DNA of 64,000 nucleotides, from contig JABWDB010000066.1 of the NCBI GenBank assembly GCA_019614645.1, positions 806,001 to 870,000 on the forward strand, read 5' to 3'. The translations under genes and the position numbers were made by a program. Of the stretch, positions 48,701 through 63,000 are shown piece after piece. The number at the start of each line of letters is the position of its first letter. The stretch's first letter is position 1. The notes beneath the pieces were generated by a model, which did no database searches, was not told where the DNA came from, and worked only from the letters and a program-made list of their open reading frames with translations. The DNA comes from Stratiolaelaps scimitus (Eukaryota; Arthropoda; Arachnida; Mesostigmata; Laelapidae).

Positions 48701-51700
48701 AAGAAGGAAGTCCTGGCACACCGGAGCTTTCGCTTATACCTGAGAAGACTGTCACGATAGGCCGTCTTAGACTCATGGGAGCCCACCTTAATGTACCAGC
48801 GGTAGAGCTTGTTTACATGAGTCCTAAGACGGCGAAGACCAGGGGAAAATTGGAATTTATCTCGACACTGGGGCGCGGTTGGTTCCACTGTGGCAAAGCA
48901 TCTATCATATTCTGTAGACAGCTCGCTGCTGAGTGTACTAAAGGCAATCTCAACGTCCTCAGTGTCAAGTACATTAAGCCAACTACGTTGGCCAATATTG
49001 CAGTCAAAACGAACAAGGCCTTCCGTGTCATGCTGTTTAACAGGGACTTGCACCGCTAGAGGAGCACTCGCTGGATCAACATCAGACTTACCCGTTATAG
49101 CAACTGTAACCGGATAGTGATCAGAAAACAAAGGAGTACGCCAGACTGCCGCAGAGATATCGAGGTATTCCTCACAATTGCAAACGGCTATATGATCTAT
49201 GCAAGTGCCGGAAGACGGGCGGGTGACTTTGTCAATAACATGACAGCAATTTCGAGAGGAGAAGAATCCAGAATAACTTTCAGAACACGGGCCGTTTAAC
49301 AGATTAACGTTTGAATCACCCATAAGGATACAAGGAAGGGTACCACCTTGTCTTGCAGAGTTTCTAGTTGCCCCGGCTTTTTTAGCCCCCCCGTACCAGC
49401 ATTAAGATGAAGCGCGGCGAAATTGCTAAAGACAGGGACATTTATCCCATAGAGGCCAGGAACTTTAAATTCAGGGACACCGTCCCACATCCGACAATCT
49501 TTAACATTGGTAAAATTCTGATTATTGTTGAATATACTATTCATATTGGTTATTTAGAGTCCTTTCTAACACTAGATCTCAGTGGAGAGATCAAAGACAT
49601 TAACGGTCCAAGCATTTTTACAAGTTCTTGCAAGCACTTAGCTGCACGTGGACATATTACGTTAAGAAGCCGAGAAATGGGTCTCAGAGAAGTGCTAAGG
49701 GCTTTATTAGAGGAGCCCTGCTAAGGGCTTCATTAACGACCTCAATCCTGTTGGCCTCAGGATGGTCAGCCCTCAGCTGCTGGAGGAGTCTGCTCTCCAT
49801 CCACGCTTTTCGTTTCTCCGTTTCATACGCTTTGAGAGGACAGCTGGACGACGTTGAAGCATGAGCTCCTTTGCAGTTGACGCACTTTGCAAAATTTTTA
49901 CACTTATTAGCCAGGTGCCCCGACTGCCCACAATTCTTGCAGGCCACGTCATTCCGGCATGAGCTAGCAATGTGCCCCAACTTCAGACATTTGAAGCAAG
50001 AGACAGGGTTCCCTGCATGCATTACAACTCTGTGCTTCCTGAATCCGAGCAGAACCTCCGCAGGTGGAATTCTTCCAAATTGAAGAAGCACGCGATCAGT
50101 AGGATAGGAGCACAGCTCGGTACCAGTTCGCCTCCTCACCAACTCCCTTTTGACTGCAATGACACCTTCTCCTGAGAGGGCTTTCAGAATTTCCTCCTCC
50201 GAGAATCCTTTATCAACCTGGGTGATCCTGGCCCAATTCAATTCCAACTCTCGACATTTTGCAATCACCGGAAGACTTAACAGAGTAGAGAGCTTTGATA
50301 GTGACCTTGCGTCACCAACCGAATCCGCCCACACTAGAATGACACCATGCCTTGATTGCGGTCTAGAGTTCGGAAACAGCCTAAACACTTCGCTGCATAA
50401 GGCCAGGAGGTTGCCCTCAAAAGGTTCACCGGAAAACCTTGTGACGCCATCTACATTCCTCTCAACTCTACGTGAAATCTGTACACGAAATGACGCTTTT
50501 GCGGTAGTATTGGCATTATCACGGATAGCGTCGATCTGAGACTTGATCTTCTCAATTCTTTTGGTCGTGTTCTTGTATGACACTTGCTGCCAGCCTTGGT
50601 TACAGGCATCTTCACTCTGCCCAACCACCGGTTCATCAGGTCTCGCAGAGAGATGGCCACTGTCCCGGCGATCAGCTGGCGGCGTCGGCACCACAGTCGC
50701 TATAGCAGAGTTCAACGAAACAAGCGGGGTTGGGATCGATGGACCCTCATTAGACATGTCGTCCCGCCTTGAGGACGTCATGCTTAAAGTCTCAGCAGCT
50801 GCCTGCAAGTTCCTCAGGTTTCTTTCCTTGGAGTTTTTTCGAATTCCTCTAGAGATCTTCGCGGAAGCACTTCTTGTTGTCATACCAGAAGTGCCAGCCT
50901 TCCCCATTGGGGGACAGGCTCACAGGGCCTAAAGTAAACAACAGCTGATCCGGCTGTCAGAGTCGACTCAGTACCATACGGCAGAGGCAAAATCGAACAG
51001 CGTGTACGCGTTGTGTATTCGCTGCCGAGACAGCGGTGCCAACGATGATACAAACAGCTGTTGGGCAGCCTAAAATGCTGCACAAAACCACCACACCGTG
51101 GGTGCACCGTGCAATTATAGGAATAGGCAGGTCCGAAGAATAACAAGTGGAACGAGAATAGTAAGACTCGTGCTCCTCAAGTCTCAGTGGGAGAAGAGGA
51201 GATTATTCCACAGCCACTGAATTTCGAGAGATACGTCGAGGTATATCCGGAAGCTCAAGTAAGTGGCACACAGCCAGAGTTCATCTGCCACAACATCAGG
51301 ATGCAACAACACTCATTAGGAGTCCACACAAGAGCATAAAGCAGCCCTAAAAACGTGCACTAGAACACTAGGGTCTACGTCACCAAGATTCGGTGACAGT
51401 CGGAAAGCAGGAACGGAGAAAAGCCACAAATCAACTGGAGCTCAGACGGGAGCCACCTATCCAACTGTGGTACCTTGGTACCCTTATAATAGACCTCCAT
51501 AATGTATGTCTCATGGATCCAGGTTGTTGCCTCGCAATGAGCGACACTGACATCTAAACCTGATTTTCATTGATCTCAACCAGCGGGCTACAAGGCTGCC
51601 GTAAGGCTGTCACGGCAGCCGTATCACATTAATGGTACAGAAATCAATCGATTCTGAAATCGAACAAACTGAACGTTGGTCGATGTGAACCGATCGTCTA

Positions 51701-54700
51701 ATGTCACTCTTCGGAGGGCCCGCTGAATTGTCCCCGTTTCTGGAACGACTGCCTTCATACAGAATACTATTTTATTTGTTTTTTTGCTATTAAAATATTA
51801 TTGCGTTTATATTGTGTCACATTTAATATATGACAGACACAGAGTACTGCTTGTGTTTGTGGAGAACTACAGTCCTAAATTTCTATCGTGCGGCCGAAGT
51901 CGGTCGTATCAAAGGCGATTGCAATGATCCGAACGTTTGTCACACATGCAAAAGTAGCCTCACAGCAGGGTGAGACGTATGGTTACAGTTATAATCGTTC
52001 GTACAGGAGGCAAAAATATATTTCTATCCAGGAAGAAAGTAGGTTAACAGCTGCAACAGATGTTGTTTCAACAATATGAAACGGCCTAATTTTTCGTATC
52101 TGTGAACTGTGTTTTCTCCTTTAAGTGCGGACTCATTCTCTACCCCACTGTAATTCAAGATCTACCCTTCTCACCCCTCCATGTAAAATAACTTTGAGGT
52201 GAAAAATTCAGTGTTTTTTTTTGTACGTGACCTTCTACACATCACCGTTGTACAAAGAAGGAGAACTCGAATGAAGACAAGTTCAATCCCGAAGGATCAG
52301 CCTAAGGGGGTATTGCCATGCGGACACGTCCGCACACCGTGAGGACACAAATGACAACATCGTGATATGTTGGAGGGTGCGAGTCAGTTATCTATACTCC
52401 GCCACGAGTCAGATACTCGCTTGAATCCCTCAGCACATACTGTAATACCGTGGCTTGATCTGTTCGTTTTGTTGATTTCTGTTGTTTGATTATAATCTGA
52501 TAAGGAGAGTAGTTGAAATCGCTATCCCATGCTGTCGTCCTGGTGAGAGGATCGTTACGGAAATTGTTTTCACCTATTCCTTAATAATCTATTCCTTAAT
52601 GCCTACTGATCTATTACCGGCCAGTCTTGACTCCTAGTACCCATCCGTTGAGTCATATGTACACGATGTAGCTGCCCTTGACATCTACCCCATCCCGCCA
52701 CCCGACACTCTCAGTGAGATACGAGAGATGCGTGGACCACTGTATCCTATATGGATCCATTTACACAATTAAATTTTAATTATCGTAATTCTGTCAGCAT
52801 GTCGATCTCACTGAGTACGCGTAGAAATCACTGCTTCCCGGAGATGCTCTCGAATGGCTGAGAGCCTAGAGTCTATATGCTGGACAATACGGCGCATCAT
52901 AGAGACATCGATTACGATCTTCTTCAGAAGTCGCTGTCACCAATTTTGCCTCGATTTTCCCTATTCGCACCCCGGCGCTGCATGTCCAATATTCGATATG
53001 TCGTGCGAGTATTACTGGTCCAGGTTCATAAAGTCCCGGCACAGACGGTCTGGGACTGGAGCTGGATGTGGGAACTGGCAATCAGAGAGGATATAAGGAC
53101 GGTCTGGCTTCAGTCGCACTGACCCACCTCCAGACCAAAGAGAATATAGGAGTTACCCCACAAGGTGTCTTCGAAGTAATGCCTCTGACTTTTCAAACTA
53201 TCTGAGGGAGGGAGGAATATAGGATTTAATGGGTTTGTGAGTCCTACGCTGAAGGACGTGTTGAAGGACCGCTCAAGACGAAGGTCCTGAACGCATTCCC
53301 GTCACCAGCTGAGAGTAAGGTAAAAAAACAACAGACGTACTACCGATCTAATGGTTGAAAAGGTTTTCGGGCTGACTCTCAGTCAACATTTAACAATGTC
53401 CACGGTACTGCTTCTAGCATTGCTTCGGTAGACGGACCCCGATCTAATGGTTATTATGATTTCTATTAATATCATTATTGTTATAAACTAAAATCAATCA
53501 GTAAAACGCACAAGGTCATGCCGCGATTCGACATCGTCGCCGAGACGAAGGTCAACCGCGACAAACATCTAATAATCGTATGATGCCAGCAGCGCCCGCT
53601 GTCAAACGACCTCACTATACCTTGGGGTGCTTCCAACAGATCTCATAATCGATATTGTCCCGATCTCGTCCGATCTGTCCGTGCGTCGGTAGCCGAGTAT
53701 TTGTTTACTTACCGAGTCGTCCTTGTTCGACGAGTGGGTGCAGATGTTGCGCAAGAGCCGAAGAAGCGCCCACAGTACGTCGCGATTGGCACATGGTAAC
53801 AAACGGATTAGGTGGACCACAGATACTAACTGCATCTCGCGAGGTAGCCCTATCGATGCGAGAGAGAAATGGCGGCAGATATATAATTGGAAATTCGATA
53901 TAATTATATATTTATAATTACTATTGTTACCAACATAACAGCGGCAACAACCGCAATAAGGGTCACTGTAATTAATATCCGCTCTTTGCGGTCCGCGGAG
54001 ACGCAGGCGCTTTCGGGAACGCTGAACGCTAAAATCTCGCAAACGATTGTGTCTATGAGATTTTAAATGGTAAACCCACACACATCTGTCAGCGGACAAC
54101 TTCCAATTAGATGGGAGTGGTTGAAAGTTTATTTATCTCGGAGCATTCCTCTCTGTTCCTCGCTTGCTTGTGATTACCATTATGGGAAGATCACAGTTAA
54201 AAATACATTTCGGAGTTGATCTCCCAATATACCGCATATATCCACATTGAAAGACATACACTAATAATTTCTTGCTATATGACAGTAACCTGCTAACGAC
54301 AGTAACAATAGCATACCGTAGTTTTCATTTTTATAAATAATTTCTTTGTCCAGAATAAATAGAGGGCTAAAAAAGACCTAGTTACTTACGCAGGGTGGCA
54401 AGAAACGAGGCGTACAGCTGCCGGGTCATGAGAGGCTCGGGTAGATCTCGGAAGAACTCCTTCAGGAGCTGCGCGACGTCATGGGCTCCACCGCCGCCGC
54501 GTGGCCAATTCTCCCATTCTTTTGGCCAGTCCTCCCATCTGTAGTGTTTTGTTAAAAGCTACAAATTATAGTAACGATAGTGGGTGTAGCTTTTGCTGTT
54601 ACTGCTGTTGATAGCATCTACTGTATGGCACAGTATAATGCTGAAATATTACTATAAGCCTCTTTACGTTCGGAGATGCTATTGTTAATACGTGCCTCGT

Positions 54701-57700
54701 AAATGAGGTTCATATGTTCATTTTGGAGAACGTGGTGAAGGGCACTATTAAATATGTCGCCTTGTAAATATCTATAATTAATTAATTAAGGCTTTTATTA
54801 GATTAGAACCTATATACCGTATTCGTGTGCGCCATAGCCGATTTGTTATTCAGTCCTTGATCAGATCGGGCCTCGCGGACCAAATGCCTGTAGACAATCT
54901 CTATTCATTTTTGGTGGAGGATGTCGTCTGTACGGAACACACCGATTTTATGCGTCCCGTAAGGGCCGCACGTCGCGCCATCAAGACGTAAGCAACAAAC
55001 ATCAACCGGCAATTATGCTAATGGCTGCAGTCGGCGTTTGTTGACGATGTCAATACAGGAGCTGATAGGCTGCCGAAATGGTCATCGAAATGACATTTCA
55101 TTCGTCTATCGGCCAACCAACCAGACCCCCAGAACCAACCAACCAAACCGAGAGAAAGAGAGAGAGGCGCAGAGTCCAGCATCATGTTGACACTCGATCC
55201 TGACGTCCGATTCGCTAAGTGACTGAGCGGCTTGTTATGTTCACTACGTACCGTGTGTCGTCGCCACTGTCAGTGCTGTCTGCCGAGGCGAGCTCGTCAG
55301 GGACGCACAGCAGACGCTCGGCCTGTTTCGAGCCGGAGTCGAACAGCTCCCGCAGTTGGCGTACTCGTCGCTTTGAGCTCGACACCCGGAACACGCCGAC
55401 CGTCGTTGGTCCTGGTGAAGGACATGAATGTTTGGTTACATTACTGTGCGACGCCGCCGAGCAGCGTGATACGTCGCCGTAACGGGCAGCCAAGCGACTA
55501 TAGAAGAATATTATTATTATTAGAAGAGGCATCTCCGGGATCTCATCGAAAGGCTCCCATCAAAATATAGTAGTGTCATCACTAACATCAAGCGAGGAAT
55601 TGAATCGAAGACTAATCGAAATGAGTGCGGGAAGGTGGATCGTTCTCTATTGATAAACGTCTCATACATACCATACTTGTATAGATATCGCAGGCAAGAG
55701 TTAACAACGCGCGGCACCCGCGGTCCTGTGCGCTCATCAGAAAGATTCAGTGAGTAGGTCGATGAAGTGCCCCCAGTGCGCGAAGTGAACGTCCGCCGGG
55801 TCACTCGACCGCCGCTATCACCACCGCGGAGTCCCTCATCGGCGCGTTCGCCAACTGCTAGTAAACTCACTGCGGATATACCCCCCGCCATTGAGGACAT
55901 ACTCATCGCTCCAGACGCGCCGAGATCAGCGCTCTGGGTTCGATCCCGACCAGCTACGCCTCCAATACCCTGTGCGGTCATGGCAAAGAGCAAATATAAT
56001 GTTACACGCGCATCCTCTTGGTCGCTGGCGTCGCGTAACATGGACGCGTCCAGAAGGTCACCAATCATCACCGATCAAAAACAGTCCATCTCTAAGAGTC
56101 ACAAAATCGGCGTAGACAAATGATGAATCTGATTTTCGAGGCTCGTTCAGAAAAAAATCTGATTATGATGGTGTTCTATTCTGATCCTGAACGATGATGA
56201 CCCGACGCTCGATGCTCGCGTCTGAGTTCGTTCATTCAACAACGCGCACCTGTCTGCCGATGTTTACTTCAGAACAGGATACGGTGCAGACGTTTTGCAG
56301 TACCGTGGACGTCAAATGTTGGCTGAGAGTCAGTTCGTAAACCTAGGTACCTAGGTAGGCAGATGTTTCGCATAGGCGGACTAACCTTCTTTGATGGGGT
56401 ACCATCCGTTTCAATTTCCCAGGAAGAGCCATCTTCGCTGTGCCGCCGCTCCGGGTCGGCCTCCTCTAGTTCCTCCTCTTCTAAAGCACCCTATATAAGC
56501 GCACGAGGAAATGAACAAAAGGGGCACGTACAGAAACACAGAAAGAACAGAAGGAAAGCGAGAACAATTAAGCAGACGTTAATGTACAGCTTTACTGGTT
56601 TATTAAAGAAACTTCAATTTCACAATGCAGTTTAAATTCTTTTATATAAGTCCCCATCGTCACGCAGCGGGACTCGAACCTGCAGCATCTGGCTTTTTGC
56701 AGTCAAAGACTTAGCCAGTGTCCAACCGCCACACACTGCGTACATGTTGAACTAATGTTGATCTTTGTACGTATTGACTTGAGTGTGTGAATTTAATGCG
56801 ACCAGTATCATATATCGAAAGGGATTGTCTTTTTGTTAGGTTCGTACAGGATGGCAGTGGTAACAGCGAACAGATAGCTCACCTTAAATCGCATACTATA
56901 GGCTAGTTCGTGGAGGGAATCCACGTCAGCCTGGGTGCTTTCCACTCCATGGCTTTTAGCGTCCTGCGCCAAAAGTCGAACCAGACCGACCCCAAAGCAC
57001 GTCTTGTCTTCTAAGGGAGTATCTGGAAAATACATAACGGAGATGAATTGATCACCTGCACAGGCGAATCTCGTAGCTCCCGACCAAATTCGCACTCAGT
57101 ATTTGGAATAGGCACATGTTGTAGTTTTGCATATGCTGCTCATTTTAGGCAATTCACAGCAATTTCCGATGATACCATCTCGGATGACTTTCTCTCTGAG
57201 CTGGCTCCCCATTAAGGACCCCGCGCTTCAAGGACCTGTTGTGTCGGTCATCCTAGACTTATCTGGGCCTTCTCTAACAGGCCTACCTATATGAGGACAG
57301 TATGCCAGCCAATCCTCGATTTCTGTGTATTAAATCGGCGACTACGAATCGTTGTTTCGCATGCCAACTTAAATTGAGGCGACTTAGCCACCCAGACTAT
57401 ATCGCTACTAAAATTAGTTTTCTCTGTAGCTGATCTTGCCCGATATCAAAATGTACTTTGAGACTCTGTTGGCGTTTAGGACCATTCTGCATGATGCGTA
57501 ACTAGGTCAGCATACATACATATTTATACATTATGTACATATATATATATATATATAGAGAGAGAGAAAAATATATGATTACCATAGAACCTAGATATAA
57601 CACAAGAGAAAACGTCTTTTTTTTTATTCGCGCGTTGCGTCTAAAATCACACAGGTTCCATAAATGTTGTTTGTTTCTTAAACCTCAATTGTCTCCTCGT

Positions 57701-58105
57701 GTCGTTTCGAAAGCTAACATCTAACTAGACCGCGTACTCACAGATAACAATTCGAGATAGCTAAACTTTCATAAGGGTTTCCGTAAGACCCTATTTGTTA
57801 CACAACGAAACTACGAAGTATCTACTAACAGAGTAGCTTAAGTCATGTGTAGGTATGATGTTAATCAAAATCGAAATCCGGTGAGATACAGATGATCCGA
57901 AGAAAGGTAAGCTGACCTCCTACTAGGTGCTTGTTGTAAGATCCACGTACAGGACAACCCAGATGAAAGCTGCCCTTTTAAATGTATGAAGAATATCGTT
58001 TAATTCGAGACGTGCGTGCTTTTTCTATCGTTGTTGTTGTTCCTATCAAAGAAATGACACAGTTCACTGCAACATTGGCCTGAGCAGATAGCTAGTAAAT
58101 TGACG

Positions 58106-58145
<40 letters not shown>

Positions 58146-58276
58146 GATACGCACGGTATTACTTCTACCAGTTACGAAACGCTGATCTATAGATTTTGTT
58201 TTATCAACTGCGCAGCAGCAGAGGAATGACGACATGGGTAGTTAAAATGTCCGAATAGGTATTGAAAATATAAAAT

Positions 58277-58313
<37 letters not shown>

Positions 58314-58668
58314 CAGCGGCGAAACGGACTTCTCGACTCGTAAGATCAAACTGTCACGCTATCAACCATCATTGATTTTTGTTGGGATGTATCGGTCAGC
58401 CTCCCGTCGACGGAGATCCCGAGTCGACTGATGACGTTTCCTAGTTGTTTGTACTTTCTATTATTTGCTATTCCTGTCGTTTTGCCTTTACCCCGTCTCG
58501 TTCTGCGCCCTCTCTGATCTCTCGAGCTGTCCCGGAGAAGGGCTCTCAGCTAAATCCACTGAATCTGATGACTGTCGTATGACGACAGCAGAGAGCGTAA
58601 TGCGACTTCAGTCTACAACACGTTTGAGAGAAGCGACACTTGGTAAAATAAATTCATGTAACAGCTCG

Positions 58669-58700
<32 letters not shown>

Positions 58701-59981
58701 GCAATGAAGTTTATAGTAGACGTGTGTTTCTTCAATCGATCTGTGTTACGTCGGTCAGAGTCGAGGCGCCGGTTGGACGTGCAAATATTATACTTTGACT
58801 TATAGCATAACGTCAATTTCTGATGTCGCTTGAAACACCGAATATAAATAACTATCTGGAAGCTACATATGACGTCATATACGGTCTGACTCCTTGCACG
58901 CCGCACGCGAAACCGTACAAAGAGCAGCGTCAGCCCGAATCGCTTCAATGGTGGACAGCGAATCTGTGTAGACTCGCTTGAAGGGGATGATTTGAACGTG
59001 AAATGGCATATTCTCGACGATCGCTAATTGACCGGCGTTGACGTGAAGAACAGAGAATGAGGCCAAACGATGAAAGCCATGAGGTGTCACGTACCTCAGG
59101 GACATCATACATCAGCGAATTACGGCTGATACACTTCAAAGAGGTTTTTACCTAGAGGGTCCGTGTACGGGATTATACAATGACCCTATGGGGGGGGGAG
59201 GTGATATGGAGGAAATCTGTATGAATTCAGTCGTTGATAGGTGGGCGGGTGGTTGAGGCACATACGACACGCTGTATGCTTAAGAAAGGGTGAAGGAAGT
59301 GACCACGTCACGTGCTCTACTTTAATGTCCCTTACGGATAACGTGTCCCTGCGTGTCTCCCTCCGTATTGTGCATCTGACCACAACAAAGAAGCAGCTAT
59401 AATTCAGTGTAAGCGGATGAAATATTCTGCACGAATTTAATATCTGTTGTATAATGCGTGGTGCTCCCGAGGGTAAAATTCCAATTTGGTGTCGCTTCAC
59501 TGCAAATGCCAACCGCACAGCAAGCGGTCAGACGAAAATTCTTAAATTGAACTCTACAACTAATTAGAGAAAAGGGAGACATAATTTTATCAGCTCAGCA
59601 GTATCAGCAGCAGCAGCAGAAGAAGCAGCAACTATCAAATCTCACCATTCGTTAGTCTGGACGACATTTCGATAAAGCTCGTGGTGACAGCTTTCTTCTT
59701 AAGAAGGGCGGTGGGTTTCCGGCGAGACTTTTCCGACTTTGATGGATGGTCATCCTCTGAAAGAAACAAAAAAATAATCAATGGGCACACAGCCATATCG
59801 CGTTGTTCTAATTCGCTTATTCTCCCAAGTATACAATATAGTCTCGCACTGAATCTTTCTCTCTCTCTCTCTCTCTATGTATGATATATTGTTGAGTATT
59901 TGCCAGTCGTCTAGCGCAGGTTCTTGCTTAACTTTTGAGGAGGGGAAACCTACTTAGGTTCGAGGTAAAGTGATCACTAAA

Positions 59982-60019
<38 letters not shown>

Positions 60020-63000
60020 GTAAGAAGTAACTAGTAATAATAGTAATTAAAACAACAACACAAGACTGTTAGAAACGTTCGCTCAACGGGTCAGGATGAC
60101 AACAGCTGGCTAGTTAATTTACCGATGTTAGTTGGTTGCACTAACCGGTTGCGTTATATCCTCAACCTGGGTATAACGCAGGTTATATCCAGGTTGAGGA
60201 TATAACGCAACCGGTTAGCAATCTTTTACAAAGATTAAAAATGCAGTTCTTGTGCGGTTCATGCTATCTTTGCCCGGACGAACCTATGGCTTGCGGACCC
60301 ATTGACGATATGGCGACTTATCCTTATTGGCACGCTCCAAACCGTGAGGAGTACTGGGTTCTTTTAATTCGGCCCACTTGAGCATTTCACTCTCGATCAC
60401 GATGCGAGACATGCTGTTGTTTTTTTTGTCAGCCGGAAGGGGTCGAACGTTTCCCGAACGTTACTTGAGCTAAAGACGAAGTGAAGTAGAGGAACAAGTA
60501 GAGGAGATGATTTTTGTGTTGTCGTATTGGTGCGGAGAGCGATCGCTAACGTTTAGGCTACCGGCGCTGATCACGATGTTAAGGGTCGTTAGGCCTCGTA
60601 ACTTCCCTCAGATGACCTGAGAACTCAGTTGACTCAGGTCGGGTGTCTCAGATGACTTGAGTTCCGTATGAGGGCAGCAGTTTGAGCGATAGTCAGATTG
60701 AAGCGTCTGATGGCGATGTTCGACCACCGAGAACTTTTTGTTTTTGTCCCACCCACCGCGGCCACCGTTGCCTTTGTGGCCCTTCCCGTGAGGTGAGTCG
60801 CCAATTTGCTCCTTGTTATTGTCAAAGTTAAGTCGAGGAAGCGAATTCATTGCGAAACGTCGCTCTGTACAGTTCTACTGAATCTGCCATTGGACCAAGG
60901 CAGAGAAAGAGAGAGGTGATGATCTCTTTATATTACGTTTGTTGTTTTGTTTTTCAATGTAACGTATTTTTTGTAATGGTTTAGACGTATTTAAAAGAAA
61001 CAGATTACCAATAGCCTGTTAGGATATCAAATGTGGATGGAAACCTGTAGAGAATTGCGTTGCCGTTCGAAATCCCTGAGCGTGATTCAATATGGCGTGT
61101 CCAGCCTCTCGCAATCTGTGTGGGGTGACATAGGAGTCCCCTCTATATATACGAGTATCACACCAGCAATAGAAACCGAACTTGATGGCTCATCCAGACT
61201 ACTAACAGTTAGAGAACCCATCACGCTGTAAGTACTTGAATCAAATATAGAACGCAAGCAAGAGGCCTACACATGTGTTGTGATTTGCTGCGAAACGCAC
61301 CATACAGGGCAGTCCGACATCGGTCCGTCGTGCCATTGTATTCTATTAAGGGTAATGCAGGAAGCTTATGAGCAATACGGACCGAGAGCTGTCTCGACTG
61401 CAAGGGCTCTCCCACAGTAGGCATCGTCGTCAGGATTTTGCGATTAGTCAGGGCTTTTATGGCTAACTGAGGCGATCTTAAGAAAACATCGTGCGAGATA
61501 TTTCGATCGTTTAAGCAACGTAATCTCTAGGAATCAGCCCGTCATGCAGAAGAACAGGATGAAGATGATGCTGTCTCATTGGGATTTTCACCTGCTCACA
61601 AATCACATCTCACGATGGCCAAACGGGTAGATTTCGGCTCCGAAATTGTCAAATGCCCACCCTATCCGTCAGATCCAGCCCCAAGCGACTATTGTCTCTT
61701 CAAAGAAGAACTGAAATCGCACCTCAAGGGTCTACATCACGATAAAAATGGCAGTGTTAAGGCCGCCATAGAGGAATATTTTGGGTCTATGGAACAATGT
61801 TTTCTTCGAACAGAATGATAGAGGTAGGTGGAATTTGCAGGCCTAGAAGGTGCATTGATTTTCAGGATGGATATACTGAATAAATCCATCAACAATTTTT
61901 CGCCGGGGTAACTGTTTTGCTTTCTTTACGGCAAACTCATTATTGACTCGCCTGGTGTGTGGTGAATTGTCACATGTATCGCAGGCTTGCTCTAACATGC
62001 GTATTCATCTGCGTCGTCATAACTCGTCATCATAACTCGTCGTCATGAGCTTGCTCCAAGACATTCTGCGTTAAGGCAACGCTTGAAATGTTCACTTCTC
62101 TCGATGTAGCGGAAATAAGAACATATCGATGATGACTGGGCGTTGGCTGATGAAGGTTATACACATTTCGGTGTAATCTGAAGAGGGGATTTGTCGTCGG
62201 AAGTGACATTGTCCTGTGACAGCGCAAGCAATTTTCACGTGTGGCTATCAGCATCGTGCAACACAGTGTCGGTCAGAGGTACGCGAGTTAGTTTAACACC
62301 GCACAGAGATCTGACTCGAATAGTTGTTCAAGTAAAGGTGATTCGGTCATCACTGCAGCATCTACGCTGATCTATGACAAGCTGTAGATTTTTTCCACAC
62401 GTGCAAATCATACGGCCGCTCAGTCTGTCAATTGGGTCGTGAGTTGACCCATCGGCAATGATTACGAATAACCTGCTCATAATCATCGAACAATTGAAAT
62501 GTTCTCGGGGGTAAGGTAGATACCTTTGGGCAGAGCGAGGATCTTGAATCCAGGCAATTGGTTGATCCTTTCGAAGGAGATGAGTGCCAGCATTTGGGCG
62601 TCAGCTCGACTCAGCGACACCAGAGAGGCGGCCCCGACCTGCGCTCGACACTGCCACTCCAAACTGCGCCATGTACAGTCACCCTGCAAATGAGACGATA
62701 TATTTTGCTTAGAATCAAAATCATTGGATACTACAACTGCTGGGGTCAAATCTTCGTTGTATTTTCTTCTCTAGAGGAAGATTGCTTAATAAGTAGGTAA
62801 CTGAAAGTACATGTGTGTGTATAGGCATATATATGTGTTGCCTTTGATGAAGGAAGCACCCTTCAGAATGCTCATGGTAATAAAGCTCGTAAGCTCGAAG
62901 GACTACACAGGAAATGAACAGGCTGCTGGCTCTCTAATCAATAGCAGACAGAGGTCGATCATTTATTAATATAAGATATTAAATGGTGTAATTGTCTTGT

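Larger units (their letters stand above)
41101..51130 (-). mobile_element. Jockey-like LINE, interrupted and inactive
   Basis: This minus-strand non-LTR retrotransposon is split by the Gypsy insertion (42668-48344), leaving about 4.35 kb of LINE. Order in sense: 5' region with no clear limit (about 51130), ORF1 with three CCHC knuckles, ORF2 endonuclease remnant, reverse transcriptase, then a 3' region ending near 41101 in short TTGTA-type repeats. The family is inferred from ORF1 with zinc knuckles plus an ORF2 that ends shortly after the RT without RNase H. ORF2 is broken in the endonuclease and in the RT N-terminus. I did not identify target duplications. Confidence 0.82.
59757..62523. other. 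RhoGAP intron, 2.8 kb
   Basis: Holds a CT run and a TA array near 59984-60016, the foldback at 60141-60218, a possible alternative first exon near 60760-60850, and a mariner relic near 61560-61900. Confidence 0.6.

Noticed and set aside
56663..56740. Functional tRNA gene
   Set aside because: The anticodon stem-loop and D arm do not fold into a standard cloverleaf despite the B box.
58875..59139. Minus-strand frame that looks protein-like between RhoGAP exons
   Set aside because: The flanking exons (59646-59756 and 56883-57022) join perfectly in phase without it, and inclusion needs a poor acceptor.
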